This document shows positions 10,597 through 20,425 of a stretch of DNA of 64,000 bases, in pieces. Made by a program: the position numbers and the translations under genes. How positions within the stretch are numbered: the first letter of the stretch is position 1; every line of letters starts with the position of its first letter. The notes under the pieces were generated by a model that searched no databases, was not told the origin of the DNA, and worked only from the letters and a program-made list of their open reading frames with translations. This DNA is from Sphingomonadales bacterium Ga0077531 (GTDB taxonomy: Bacteria; Pseudomonadota; Alphaproteobacteria; Sphingomonadales; Sphingomonadaceae), in NCBI GenBank assembly GCA_001464915.1, contig LNED01000013.1, forward strand, positions 1 to 64,000, read 5' to 3'.

Positions 10597-13500
10597 GCGC
10601 CGTCTTCCTTGTCGGTCAGGGTTGTCACCCATTCATCCAAACGCATCAGCTGGTCATATTCGTTGTAGCCTTTGTAGTCGGGGTTTTCGCGGGCAGTGAA
10701 CGGCTCTCGACCCTTGATGTAATCGCGGATCGCTTCGGAAAGTTTGACGGCATGGTGTGGGAGAAACGCCTCGGGCAGCAGTCCGCCTTCTCGCGATGAA
10801 AGCTTCATCGGACTCTCGCGTTTGCCGAAGCTCCCATCTTTTCTGGCGAATGACCAATACTCAAAACGTGATGCGTAACCGGTCACCACTTGCCCGGTTT
10901 TCGGGTTCTCGAACCGACCGTGCTGGGCGATCAAACCGAGCATACCGAGTTGCAGCGCAAAGCCTGCCTCAACCTCCCGCTTGCTCGGCACGCGACCGGT
11001 CTTGTAGTCAACTATTGCGAGCGTGCCGTCCGCCAGCTTATCAATGCGGTCTGCCCGGCCAATAACTTTTACGCCATCAAACGTCATTATGCCTGAAATC
11101 TCTGTCGCAAGGACGGCGCGATCATCGGCCTGATCGGCATCAACCCACGCTTCGAACCGCTCCAGCGCCTCAATCAGGCGCGGCTGCCAAAGCGCGCGGA
11201 ATAACGGGTGAACCCGCGCGGCGGCAAACTGCGCTGCTGCGAAGGGCGCGATCGGCAGAGCAGGATCTGACTCGCGCGCCCTATGCCACTTGTCGAGGAT
11301 ATCGTGCACCAACGTGCCCCGCAGCGCCGGGTCGCTGAACGGATCGGCAGCGAGCGGCTGCAACTGTCTGAGGTCGAGGATCGCCTGTGCATAGAACTGG
11401 TAGGGATCGCCCAACAACCGATCAAGTGCTGTGACCTTGATCGTCACATCGCGTAAATTTGCTGCCGGATCAGGCGCAGGGCGCTGGTAAGCGGCGGCCC
11501 TGGGTCTGTCGCGGTCGAGATAGGGAAGCAGCGCCGGGATGGTGGTTTCTCGGTGCTCCTTGGCCAGATCATCGCCCAGCAGGGCCTCAACCCGCAGCAG
11601 GAACCGCGAAGGCAGCGTCGGCCCTTCGGCGTCGCGCAGGCTGCGGCTCAGCACCACCTGCGGCGCGCCCAGCGCTCCGGCAAGGTCATGGGCGGCAAGC
11701 CCGATGCGGAACTCCGCTCCGGGCACGCCCAACGCACGCAGAACAGCCGGTGCAAGCAGCGGATCAGCGGCAGGTGGCTGCGGCCAGCTGCCTTCATTCA
11801 GCCCGGCGCAGACCACCATATCAGCCCGCGCCATGCGCGCTTCAAGCAAGCCATATATCGCCACGCGCGGATGCCCGCCATAACCGGGGCGCACCGCGAC
11901 TTCGTCCATTGCATCACGAAGGATGCCGGCGATGTCGGTGCTTTCGATCTCGGTGCCGAGCGCCTCCGCATGACCGCGCAATTCTTCGATCATCGTGCCG
12001 AGCGCGCGGCCATCCTCACGTTCCCACACCAGTGATCCGGCGACGGTCTCGGCGGCCGCTGCCAGTACAGCAAGAGCATCGGATAGCGCGATCCGCAGGG
12101 GCCATTCGGTCAGCGGCGCAATCAGCGTCTCGGCTTCGGCCCACCATTCCGTCACGCCAGCCTTGTCCGCCGCCTTACGCAGCGGATCAAGACCGGGAGC
12201 TGGCGCTGGACCGCGCAACTGCCGGTCAAATGCGCGCAGGCCAATCAGCCAAGCGCGGCGCGCATCCCCGTCACCGCCGCGCACCAGCGGGTGGCCGAAG
12301 GCTGCGATCAGATTGGATGGATCAGGGCCATGCGCCGCAATCTCGGCCAATAACCCGACAAGCCTCCCTGCCGGGGTGAGTGACAAGGGCTGCCCGGCGG
12401 TGTCATCTGCGGTGATGTTCCAGCGCGTCAAATGCTGCGTCACCCGCCGCGCCAGACCACGATCTGGGGTCACGACCGCGATGCGCAGTTCGGGCTGCTC
12501 CAGCGCCTCGCGCACCAGCAGCGCAATCGCCTGCGCCTCGACTTCAATGGTCGCGCTGGTCATCAACCGCACGCCTGCCAAGCGCCGATTTTCTGCCTCC
12601 AGCTTGGCCCATGATCGGCTCGCTTGCGGCGGCAAAAACAGCGAGGAAATCGCGCGGCTGCGCGCCGGCTCTGCCGCTGAAATCCCGCGCCGATGCCACT
12701 GCTGCACCTCGGCGCGGTTCACTCCCATGCGGTTCAAGAGCAGTTTGAGATGGTACTGTGGGTGCGACAGCGCATCGTCTGACCCGAACACTGCTCCGCC
12801 GGGTTCATCCGACGCGCCTGCTCTGCCAAGCTCATCCCAGGCGGCATCGTTCATCGCCATATCAAGGTCGGGCAGCACCACAGCGCCTTGGGGCATGTCG
12901 GCGACTACGCGCAGCAACCGCGCCAGCGCAGGAGACGCGCTCGTCACCCCCGCAGCAACAATCGGAAACGGCGGCGGCGCCTGTTGCCACCGCCGCGCAG
13001 CGCGATCAAACAGCAAATTTCGCCGGGTCGCGGCATCGACCTCGCCGCGCACATCAAGCTCTATTTGCCAACGCGCGTTGACCCGAGCGAAAAGGCGGAT
13101 GGCGCGCTTCCAATGTTCGGCCACTCCCGCAACGCTGTCCAGCACCTGATCGTCGAGCAGGTCACCAGCAGTCTTTTCCTCAACCAGCAGCCGGTCCATC
13201 GCGCGCGCCATTTCGCGCGCCAGATTGAGGCGCGCCCGGCCCGGCAGCGATTCCATGCCTTCCGCCGCGCGCTCTTCGGCAATCAACCTGTCCAGCGACA
13301 GCCAGCGTCGCACGGGATCGCATGCCGGGGGAATGTCTGCCGCCCCCAGCGGATCGAGCGCCGCACCCAGCTTCTCATCAAGATCGAGATCACCGACCGC
13401 AATCATGCGTGGCATCAAAAGCCCGCTTTCACCCGCATCGCCAGCATGGCGTATGAAGGCTTCGGACAGCGTGCGTGCCGCGCGGCTTGAAGGCACCAAC

Positions 13501-13631
13501 AGCGTCAGGCGGGCAAGGCCGAAGCCGGGTTCGCGATAACGCGGCACCAAACCGGCGACCAGCGCGTCGGCGAAGCCGCGGTGCGCAGCGATGGAGTATA
13601 CAAGGGGCCCAATCCGGCGCGGCTCAGCCAC
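10593..13631 (-). CDS. addB: Double-strand break repair protein AddB
   Basis: VAEPRRIGPLVYSIAAHRGFADALVAGLV start; C-terminal PD-(D/E)XK nuclease-like ADRIDKLADGTLAIVDYKTG; adjacent to addA. Listed ORF 10593..13913 starts too far upstream. Confidence 0.9.
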   Translation of the reverse strand: MAEPRRIGPLVYSIAAHRGFADALVAGLVPRYREPGFGLARLTLLVPSSRAARTLSEAFIRHAGDAGESGLLMPRMIAVGDLDLDEKLGAALDPLGAADIPPACDPVRRWLSLDRLIAEERAAEGMESLPGRARLNLAREMARAMDRLLVEEKTAGDLLDDQVLDSVAGVAEHWKRAIRLFARVNARWQIELDVRGEVDAATRRNLLFDRAARRWQQAPPPFPIVAAGVTSASPALARLLRVVADMPQGAVVLPDLDMAMNDAAWDELGRAGASDEPGGAVFGSDDALSHPQYHLKLLLNRMGVNRAEVQQWHRRGISAAEPARSRAISSLFLPPQASRSWAKLEAENRRLAGVRLMTSATIEVEAQAIALLVREALEQPELRIAVVTPDRGLARRVTQHLTRWNITADDTAGQPLSLTPAGRLVGLLAEIAAHGPDPSNLIAAFGHPLVRGGDGDARRAWLIGLRAFDRQLRGPAPAPGLDPLRKAADKAGVTEWWAEAETLIAPLTEWPLRIALSDALAVLAAAAETVAGSLVWEREDGRALGTMIEELRGHAEALGTEIESTDIAGILRDAMDEVAVRPGYGGHPRVAIYGLLEARMARADMVVCAGLNEGSWPQPPAADPLLAPAVLRALGVPGAEFRIGLAAHDLAGALGAPQVVLSRSLRDAEGPTLPSRFLLRVEALLGDDLAKEHRETTIPALLPYLDRDRPRAAAYQRPAPDPAANLRDVTIKVTALDRLLGDPYQFYAQAILDLRQLQPLAADPFSDPALRGTLVHDILDKWHRARESDPALPIAPFAAAQFAAARVHPLFRALWQPRLIEALERFEAWVDADQADDRAVLATEISGIMTFDGVKVIGRADRIDKLADGTLAIVDYKTGRVPSKREVEAGFALQLGMLGLIAQHGRFENPKTGQVVTGYASRFEYWSFARKDGSFGKRESPMKLSSREGGLLPEAFLPHHAVKLSEAIRDYIKGREPFTARENPDYKGYNEYDQLMRLDEWVTTLTDKEDGA

Positions 13632-14340
13632 CCTGGAGCGCCTCCTCGGTCGGGCGGATCGCGTCAGGCGTGCCGACTTCGAACCACAGGCCAGTGAAGG
13701 ACATGCCGAAAAGCCGCCCCTCCTCCATCGCCCGGTTCCAGAGGATATTGGTTGAAAATGGCCCCTCGGGCGCATCGCGCAGAAGGCGGTGGGATACCAG
13801 CTGAATTCCGGTGTAGATGAACGGCGCGATGCGTCCGTCACGGCGGCGCGACAGCTTGCCCAGCGGATCCATATGGAAGTCACCGGGCCCGCTAAAATTG
13901 ACCGCTCGCGCATGCGGCACCACCAGCAGCAGCGCGTCCATTGTATCCGGATCCCAGCGGCGCGAAAGATCGTGGAACGCGCTTTTCGGCCCGTCGAGCC
14001 AGATGTTGTCAGCGTTCAAGGCAAAGAACGGATCGGGCAAGTCCTGGCGCGCGCGCGCCATCCCGCCCCCGGTTTCCAGAAGCAACGCCCGTTCGTCCGA
14101 AACGGTGACCTTAGGCACATCGCGCGCGAGCACATGGGCTTCCAGCGCATCGGCAAGATAGTGCACATTCACCACTGCGCGCGCCACGCCAGCTTCGCTT
14201 AGCCGGTCGAGCGCATGGTCGATCAACGCCTTCCCTGCCACCCGCACCAGCGGTTTGGGTTGGCTGGCGGTCAGCGGTCGCATCCGTTTGCCAAGCCCGG
14301 CGGCAAGGATCATCGCTGTGTCGGAGGCGAGCACACTCAC
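13624..14340 (-). CDS. murU: N-acetylmuramate alpha-1-phosphate uridylyltransferase-like nucleotidyltransferase (MurU)
   Basis: AMILAAGLGKRMRPLTASQPKPLVRVAGKALIDHALDRL signature; GTG start overlaps stop of upstream kinase (GTGA). Confidence 0.8.
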   Translation of the reverse strand: MSVLASDTAMILAAGLGKRMRPLTASQPKPLVRVAGKALIDHALDRLSEAGVARAVVNVHYLADALEAHVLARDVPKVTVSDERALLLETGGGMARARQDLPDPFFALNADNIWLDGPKSAFHDLSRRWDPDTMDALLLVVPHARAVNFSGPGDFHMDPLGKLSRRRDGRIAPFIYTGIQLVSHRLLRDAPEGPFSTNILWNRAMEEGRLFGMSFTGLWFEVGTPDAIRPTEEALQGG

Positions 14341-15323
14341 GCGGAAACGGCCCCGAAAGCAGCGCGTAGCTCTAACGGGATATTGGCATCGAACCACCGC
14401 GCCACCGGAGCCAGCGCCGGATGCGCTAGATCGCGCTCCAACGCTGCCCATACGCGCGGAATCATCTCAAGGTACTTGGGCTTGCCATCCCGGCGGTCGA
14501 GCCGGGTAAAGATGCCGACGATCTTGGCGTTCCGCTGCGCGCCTAGGCGAGCGTAATCGGCGAGGAAATCGTCACTGCTCACCTCTGCGGCTTCGCAATA
14601 ATGCGCCAGCATCGCCGCCTCCAGCGCCTCCGGTACATCACGCCGCGCGTCTTGCAGCAGAGAGACAAGATCATAGGCCGGATGGCCGACCAGCGCGTCC
14701 TGAAAATCGATCAGCCCCTGCGGCGCTCCCGCTTGCCCGCCAAGCAGCATGATGTTTTCAGCATGATAATCTCGCAGCACTGTGACGCCGGGGTTCTGGC
14801 GGGCGAGCATGGGCGAAAGCACATCTTCCCACGCCGCCGCATAGCCACCTGCGTCCGCAGTCAAACCCTGCGCAGGGCAATACCACTCGGTGAACAACGC
14901 CGCCTCGCGCAGATAGCCCGCCATGTCATAGGGCGCGAACGGCCCCGACGGCAGGCGATGGAGCGAAACCAACGCCTCGACGGCTGCCGCATAGGCCGCG
15001 TGTTCATCGGTCGGATGCTCATCAAGCCAATCGCGCATCCGGTCATTGCCAAAGTCTTCGGTCAAGACCCATCCGTGCGCCGCATCCTCGGCAAGGATCG
15101 CAGGTGCGCGCATCCCATTAGCATTCAACCATTGGGCTACGTGCAAGAACGGCGAAGGGTCTTCGTGCGGCGGCGGCGCATGCATCAGCATTGCCGTTTC
15201 GTCCGGTCGGGAGAGCCGGAAATACCGCCGGAACGAGGCATCGCCGGGCAACGGATCAATCGCCGCTCCCTCCCATCCAGCGCGGACGATAAATTCAGCA
15301 AGGCCTTGGGGAAGCATGTTCAT
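14337..15323 (-). CDS. amgK: Aminoglycoside phosphotransferase-fold sugar kinase, AmgK-like cell-wall recycling kinase
   Basis: VLRDYHAENIMLL catalytic loop, GLIDFQDALVGHPAYDLVSLLQDAR; next to murU. Confidence 0.8.
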   Translation of the reverse strand: MNMLPQGLAEFIVRAGWEGAAIDPLPGDASFRRYFRLSRPDETAMLMHAPPPHEDPSPFLHVAQWLNANGMRAPAILAEDAAHGWVLTEDFGNDRMRDWLDEHPTDEHAAYAAAVEALVSLHRLPSGPFAPYDMAGYLREAALFTEWYCPAQGLTADAGGYAAAWEDVLSPMLARQNPGVTVLRDYHAENIMLLGGQAGAPQGLIDFQDALVGHPAYDLVSLLQDARRDVPEALEAAMLAHYCEAAEVSSDDFLADYARLGAQRNAKIVGIFTRLDRRDGKPKYLEMIPRVWAALERDLAHPALAPVARWFDANIPLELRAAFGAVSA

Positions 15324-15796
15324 GGCATTCGCCCTACCCAATCTGCGCCGCCGCGGGCAATCGCAATCCGTCCGCCCGCGCCGCTTTCCCCCACCAATTC
15401 GCCAACCACTTCGAGCGTGATCGAAAGGCACCCCGGTTCATGCGCGAACCCACCCGCATGATCAGGCCATTCAGCGAGCAGCACCGCGCCCTCGCGGTAA
15501 TCGTCCAGCCCGATTTCGGCGAGTTCGTCGGGGTGCTTCAACCGGTAGAAATCGGCGTGCACTACCGGCAGGCGCAAATGCGGCGCGTCATATGTCTCGA
15601 TGATCGTGAATGTGGGCGACGGCACCTCGCCTTTATGCCCTAGCGCCGCCAGAATAGCGCGCGCCAAGGTGGTCTTGCCCGCCCCCAGCCCGCCGGTCAA
15701 CGCCACCACATCGCCCGCACGCACACGGGCGGCGATCGCAACGCCATAGGCTTGCATCGCGGCCAGATCGGGCAAAGGCGTGAGCACTTCACTCAC
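15320..15796 (-). CDS. tsaE: tRNA t6A37 threonylcarbamoyladenosine biosynthesis protein TsaE
   Basis: VVALTGGLGAGKTTLARAIL Walker A, SPTFTIIETY, HADFYRLKHPDELAEIGLDDY; GTG start overlaps divL stop. Confidence 0.95.
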   Translation of the reverse strand: MSEVLTPLPDLAAMQAYGVAIAARVRAGDVVALTGGLGAGKTTLARAILAALGHKGEVPSPTFTIIETYDAPHLRLPVVHADFYRLKHPDELAEIGLDDYREGAVLLAEWPDHAGGFAHEPGCLSITLEVVGELVGESGAGGRIAIARGGADWVGRMP

Positions 15797-18165
15797 GGCA
15801 GATGGATCGTTGCAGTGGTGCCAGTGCCTTTGCGGCTAGCGATTTCGAGCGTGCCATCATGCGCTTCGATCAATTGCCGGGCGAGCGGGATGCCGAGCCC
15901 GGTGCGACGTTCGGGCGCGCCGTCCTTGGTCGACTTCAACCCGCCCTGTGCACGGGCGAGTTCCTGCGTGCTCATGCCCCGACCATTGTCAGCGATCACG
16001 ATTTCGCAACCCCAGTCCGAGCCTTCGGGCGCCTTGCGCAGATCAATCACTATGCGCCCACCTTCGGGCGTACCGGCGATCGCGTTTTCGAGCAGATTGC
16101 CGAGCGCCCGGCCCATCTGGCGCGGATCGGCCTCCACCACCCGGCCCCGGCGGCCTTTCAGATCGAGGCTGAGGCCCGCCGCGATGATCGCCGCCTCTCG
16201 TTCGCGCACCAGTGTTGTGAGGAAGTCGAGCAGATCGACCCGTTCTTTGCGGATCGGTAGCAGCCCTGCCTCGCTCTGCGATAAGTCGAGCACGTTTTCG
16301 ACCTGTTCGGTCAGGCGCTCGACCGCGCTGAGGATCGCATCGACATATTCGCCTGCCTGCGCCGCGTCGCTCGCCACTCCGCTCTTGAGCAGTTCGGCAT
16401 AGCCGCCAATCGTGGTCAGTGGCGTGCGGAATTCATACGACATATTGGCGAGGAAGCGCGCCTTGACCGCGTCCGCTTCCTCCAGCGCCTCGGCCCGCTC
16501 ACGCAGAGCTTGCTCGGCCTTTTGTGAAGCCGTGATGTCGAGCACGGTCAACAGCCCATTGCCATCAGGCAGCGGGATCCCGGCGAACCGCAGCGTGCGC
16601 CCGTCCGCCAGATCGACCTGACCGCCCTTCTCGCGCCGATCAAGCGTGGCGGCGCGCACTGCTGCGCCAATCAGCCCAGCTTCTTCTGGCCGCACAAGAT
16701 TACGCCCAATGGCGTTCAGAAGTTCGTCCGCGCTCGGATGCTGGTCGAGCAGTTCGGTCGTCAGCCCCCAAGTGCCGGCAAAGCTGCGGTTCCACAACTG
16801 CACCGAACCATCGGGCGCAAAAATCGCCAGAGCTTCAAACAGGCTATCGAGCGTCGCGGTGCGGGTGCGCAATAGCGTGTCGCGCACAGCGGAGAGAGCA
16901 AGGCTTTCGGTGCGGTCTTCAGTGATCAGCACCAGCCCACCATCAGGCATCGGCTGCGCCACCACCCGGAGGTGCGTGCCACCGGGCAGCGGCCAGGCTT
17001 CCTCGCCAGTTTCTCGCATTCCGAACCACGCCTGCCGTTCGCGCCGCCACTCGGGAAAATCGCGCACTTCGGGCGTGCGTCCGCGTTCACGCGCCTCGGC
17101 CAGAAAGCGATCGAACGGCGTGAGCGCCTCAACCGCTTCATCGGTGAGTGAGAACAACCGTCGGAACGGACGATTGGCAAAGGTCAGGCGCTCTTCAGGG
17201 TCAAACTGCGCAACGCCGACCGACAGCTGGTCGAGCATCGCACGCTGCGCATCTCGGAACGCGCGGAATTCGCGGGCGACCTGCTGCTGTTCCTCAATAT
17301 CGATGGCATAGCCTGCCACGCCCTCCTGCCCCAAAGGCAGATCGCTGACCCGCAAAGTGCGCCGCGCGCCGTGAATGGTGGCGGCGACGATGCGCTCAGA
17401 TTTGCCTTGGCTCGCTAGCGAGGTGCCCGCGATTTCTGCCGGCGTTTGGCCGTCTTCAGGCTCAAGCAGTTCGATCTGGTTTTGCACGACTTCGGCGGCA
17501 CCTTCCCCGCCTACCGCGTCGACATAGGCCTGATTGACCAGTTGCAAGGTCAGGTCACTGCCCCGGAACCACATTGGCATTGGCGCAGCTTCGATCAGGC
17601 CAACCAGCGCAGCAAAATCGCCTGTCGCCCGCGACGCGGCGGCGCGCAGGCGGGCAAGTTCGGCATGGCTTTCGGTAAAGTCGAAAACCCAGACCAGCGC
17701 CGCCCCGCCCGGCGAAACCTGCGGATCGGCGAGCGTACCATAGAGTGCCAAACTGCGCTGCGATCCGGGCAGGTTGATTGCCATGCGGAATGGAGCCGCA
17801 CTTTTCTGCGTCGCCTGGACCCGCGCCCAGAGCTGATTGGCTTGCTCAGGCGATAGTCCGCCATTCTGGCCGCCGCCCTTCGCAACGGTGGCAGCGGGCG
17901 CGAGTTCACTCAGGTATTTGGGGATTGTCGCAAGGCCGAGCAACCGTGCCAGCTTGTCCGGCGCTTCGATCCGACCATCGACCCGCACCAACAACGGAAG
18001 CGCGGGTGAAATGTCGAGCAGCGCCTGCATCCGCTTGAGGCTGGATTTGAGCGCCTTGGCTCGCTTCATTCCCCGGTTGGCTCGCAGGATTACGACCGCC
18101 GCGCCCGCCGTCCATGCGGCGAGCATCAGTCCTATCAGCACAAGCAAAAGGGGCGAGACATCCAT
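15793..18165 (-). CDS. divL: DivL-type atypical PAS/kinase protein (Tyr in place of phospho-acceptor His)
   Basis: 790 aa, N-terminal TM, PAS-like regions, HisKA-like NMSYEFRTPLTTIGGYAELL with Tyr (TAT) at the His position, HATPase with LLENAI, DNGRGM, GLGIPLARQL. Confidence 0.85.
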   Translation of the reverse strand: MDVSPLLLVLIGLMLAAWTAGAAVVILRANRGMKRAKALKSSLKRMQALLDISPALPLLVRVDGRIEAPDKLARLLGLATIPKYLSELAPAATVAKGGGQNGGLSPEQANQLWARVQATQKSAAPFRMAINLPGSQRSLALYGTLADPQVSPGGAALVWVFDFTESHAELARLRAAASRATGDFAALVGLIEAAPMPMWFRGSDLTLQLVNQAYVDAVGGEGAAEVVQNQIELLEPEDGQTPAEIAGTSLASQGKSERIVAATIHGARRTLRVSDLPLGQEGVAGYAIDIEEQQQVAREFRAFRDAQRAMLDQLSVGVAQFDPEERLTFANRPFRRLFSLTDEAVEALTPFDRFLAEARERGRTPEVRDFPEWRRERQAWFGMRETGEEAWPLPGGTHLRVVAQPMPDGGLVLITEDRTESLALSAVRDTLLRTRTATLDSLFEALAIFAPDGSVQLWNRSFAGTWGLTTELLDQHPSADELLNAIGRNLVRPEEAGLIGAAVRAATLDRREKGGQVDLADGRTLRFAGIPLPDGNGLLTVLDITASQKAEQALRERAEALEEADAVKARFLANMSYEFRTPLTTIGGYAELLKSGVASDAAQAGEYVDAILSAVERLTEQVENVLDLSQSEAGLLPIRKERVDLLDFLTTLVREREAAIIAAGLSLDLKGRRGRVVEADPRQMGRALGNLLENAIAGTPEGGRIVIDLRKAPEGSDWGCEIVIADNGRGMSTQELARAQGGLKSTKDGAPERRTGLGIPLARQLIEAHDGTLEIASRKGTGTTATIHLP

Positions 18166-18266
18166 AGCCTACCAGCTATGCGCGCCTGCGCCCCAGTGCA
18201 ACGGCGATAACCCCGCCCGCCCCCAGCCCCGTTCAAAAACAGGTGAGGACGAGCGGATTTATACCA

Positions 18267-19691
18267 TCAATAGCGGTAATGATCGGGCTTGAACGGTCCA
18301 GCTTCGGGCACGCCGATATAGGCGGCTTGCTTCTGGCTCAGCTGGGTCAGCTTCACGCCCAGCTTTTCAAGGTGCAACGCAGCAACCTTTTCGTCGAGAT
18401 GCTTGGGCAGCACATAGACGTCATTGTCGTACTCGTCGGCCTTGGTGAAAAGTTCGATCTGAGCCAACGTCTGATTGGTGAAGCTTGCGCTCATCACGAA
18501 GCTCGGGTGGCCGGTGGCGCAGCCGAGGTTCACCAGGCGGCCCTTGGCGAGGATCAGGATCGACTTGCCATCGGGGAAGGTCACAAGGTCGGTGCCCTCC
18601 TTGATTTCCTTCCAGTCGTAGTTGTTGAGGGCGCTGATCTGGATCTCGCTGTCGAAGTGACCAATGTTGCAGACGATGGCCATCGGCTTCATCGACATCA
18701 TGTGCTCAGCGGTGATCACGTCTTCGTTGCCGGTGGCGGTCACGAAGATATCGGCACGCTTGACCGCGTCTTCCATCGTCACGACCTCAAAGCCGTCCAT
18801 CGCCGCCTGCAATGCGCAGATCGGGTCGACCTCAGTCACCATCACACGCGCGCCGCCATCCCGCAGCGACGCAGCCGAACCCTTGCCGACATCACCGTAA
18901 CCGGCAACGCAGGCGACCTTGCCGGCCAGCATCACGTCGGTCGCGCGGCGGATCGCGTCAACCAGCGATTCCTTGCAGCCATAGAGGTTATCGAACTTCG
19001 ACTTGGTGACGCTGTCGTTGACGTTGATCGCCGGGAACGGGAGCTTGCCCGCCTTGGCAATCTGATAAAGGCGCATCACACCGGTGGTGGTTTCTTCCGA
19101 CACGCCCTTGATCGCTTTCACCGTCTTGGTGAGGTAGCCGGGCTTGGCGGCGACAAAGGCCTTCAGCGCACGCTGGAATTCGATTTCTTCGGCGTTGGTC
19201 GGCTCACCCATTTCTTCGCCTGCTTCGATGCGTGCGCCCCACAGCGCGAACATGGTGGCATCGCCGCCATCATCGAGGATCAGGTTGGTGGTGAGGTCGG
19301 GGTTTTCATCGGTCGCCCAATCGAAAATACGCCCGACGTAATCCCAATATTCGGCCAGCGTCTCGCCCTTGATTGCGAACACCGGAATACCGCGTTCGGC
19401 GATAGCGGCAGCGGCGTGATCCTGAGTCGAGAAGATGTTGCAGGTCGCCCAGCGCACTTCGGCACCGAGTGCCACCAGAGTCTCGATCAAAACCGCAGTC
19501 TGGATCGTCATGTGCAGCGAGCCGGTGATGCGTGCGCCCTTTAAAGGCTGGGCCGCGCCATATTCTTCGCGCAGCGCCATCAGGCCGGGCATTTCGGTTT
19601 CGGCGATTTGGATTTCGTCACGGCCAAAGCGGGCGAGTGCGATATCCTTGATGACATATTCGTGGGTCTGCGTGGCAGCTAGGGTAGCCAT
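18267..19691 (-). CDS. ahcY: S-adenosylhomocysteine hydrolase (adenosylhomocysteinase)
   Basis: 474 aa from [37 protein letters not shown] to [10 protein letters not shown]; listed ORF (697 aa) is over-extended at the N-terminus. Confidence 0.98.
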   Translation of the reverse strand: MATLAATQTHEYVIKDIALARFGRDEIQIAETEMPGLMALREEYGAAQPLKGARITGSLHMTIQTAVLIETLVALGAEVRWATCNIFSTQDHAAAAIAERGIPVFAIKGETLAEYWDYVGRIFDWATDENPDLTTNLILDDGGDATMFALWGARIEAGEEMGEPTNAEEIEFQRALKAFVAAKPGYLTKTVKAIKGVSEETTTGVMRLYQIAKAGKLPFPAINVNDSVTKSKFDNLYGCKESLVDAIRRATDVMLAGKVACVAGYGDVGKGSAASLRDGGARVMVTEVDPICALQAAMDGFEVVTMEDAVKRADIFVTATGNEDVITAEHMMSMKPMAIVCNIGHFDSEIQISALNNYDWKEIKEGTDLVTFPDGKSILILAKGRLVNLGCATGHPSFVMSASFTNQTLAQIELFTKADEYDNDVYVLPKHLDEKVAALHLEKLGVKLTQLSQKQAAYIGVPEAGPFKPDHYRY

Positions 19692-19772
19692 GATGTGTCT
19701 CCTGCGCGGGGCGCGCTTTACGGGGGTAAGTTGATAAAACACGCCCGTAGCGGCACACCCGCCATAGGGCAA

Positions 19773-19792
19773 ATATAAACTTATCTTTATAT
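19773..19792. promoter_or_regulatory. Palindromic operator-like site ATATAAACTTATCTTTATAT between ahcY and peroxiredoxin
   Basis: 7-bp perfect inverted halves ATATAAA/TTTATAT separated by 6 bp, in AT-rich DNA about 80 bp upstream of the ahcY start. Confidence 0.5.
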
Positions 19793-19868
19793 GTCTAATT
19801 GTTGCTCGTGCCGCAGCTGCCGCTATAGAGGGAGGCAGAATTCCACCGACACAAAGGATGCACACTCC

Positions 19869-20348
19869 ATGACGATTTCCGTAGGCGACACCCTCCCCGA
19901 TGTCACATTGGTCAAGGCCACCGCCGAAGGGCCGCAGGCGGTAAAATCCTCGGATTACTTCGCCGGCAAGCGCGTGGCGCTGTTCTCGGTCCCGGGTGCC
20001 TTCACCCCGACCTGCTCGGCCAAACATTTGCCCGGGTTTGTCGAAAAGGCCGCCGACCTGAAAGCCAAGGGCGTTGACGAAATCGTCGGCACCGCAGTGA
20101 ATGATGCCTTCGTGATGGGCGCGTGGAATAAGGCATCTGGCAGCGACGACATCACCATGCTGGCTGATGGCAATGCTGAATTCGTCGAGGCGATCGGCCT
20201 TACCATGGACGGTTCGGGCTTTGGCATGGGCACACGCGGCCAGCGGTTTTCGATGGTGATCAACGACGGCGTGGTCGAGCAACTCAACGTCGAAGCACCG
20301 GGTGATTTCAAGGTGTCGAGCGCGGAGCACATGCTCGGCCAGCTGTAA
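19869..20348 (+). CDS. Peroxiredoxin (Prx5-type)
   Basis: [26 protein letters not shown] signature, ATG at 19869. Confidence 0.93.
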   Translation: MTISVGDTLPDVTLVKATAEGPQAVKSSDYFAGKRVALFSVPGAFTPTCSAKHLPGFVEKAADLKAKGVDEIVGTAVNDAFVMGAWNKASGSDDITMLADGNAEFVEAIGLTMDGSGFGMGTRGQRFSMVINDGVVEQLNVEAPGDFKVSSAEHMLGQL

Positions 20349-20372
20349 GCGAAAAGTCACCGTTATTTATCG

Positions 20373-20404
20373 AAAAGGGCGCCCCGCAAAGGGCGCCCTT
20401 TTTC
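20373..20404. terminator. Rho-independent terminator (likely bidirectional)
   Basis: AAAAGGGCGCC ccgcaaa GGCGCCC TTTTT hairpin between convergent genes. Confidence 0.85.
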
Positions 20405-20425
20405 GTTCATTGAGGGGTCAGTAGA

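Noticed and set aside
14337-15323. Aminoglycoside resistance gene
   Set aside because: Phosphotransferase fold but adjacent to a MurU-like gene and TsaE; best explained as an AmgK-type cell-wall sugar kinase.
18243-19544. 433-aa plus-strand ORF antisense to ahcY
   Set aside because: Shadow ORF; ahcY is unambiguous.
19692-19868. Possible SAH/SAM riboswitch upstream of ahcY
   Set aside because: I could not recognise a conserved riboswitch core by eye; only the AT-rich palindrome is reported. An Infernal/Rfam scan would decide.
19692-20360. N-terminal extension of the ahcY ORF (697 aa version)
   Set aside because: The extension runs antisense through the peroxiredoxin gene; canonical AhcY begins at MATLAATQ (19691).
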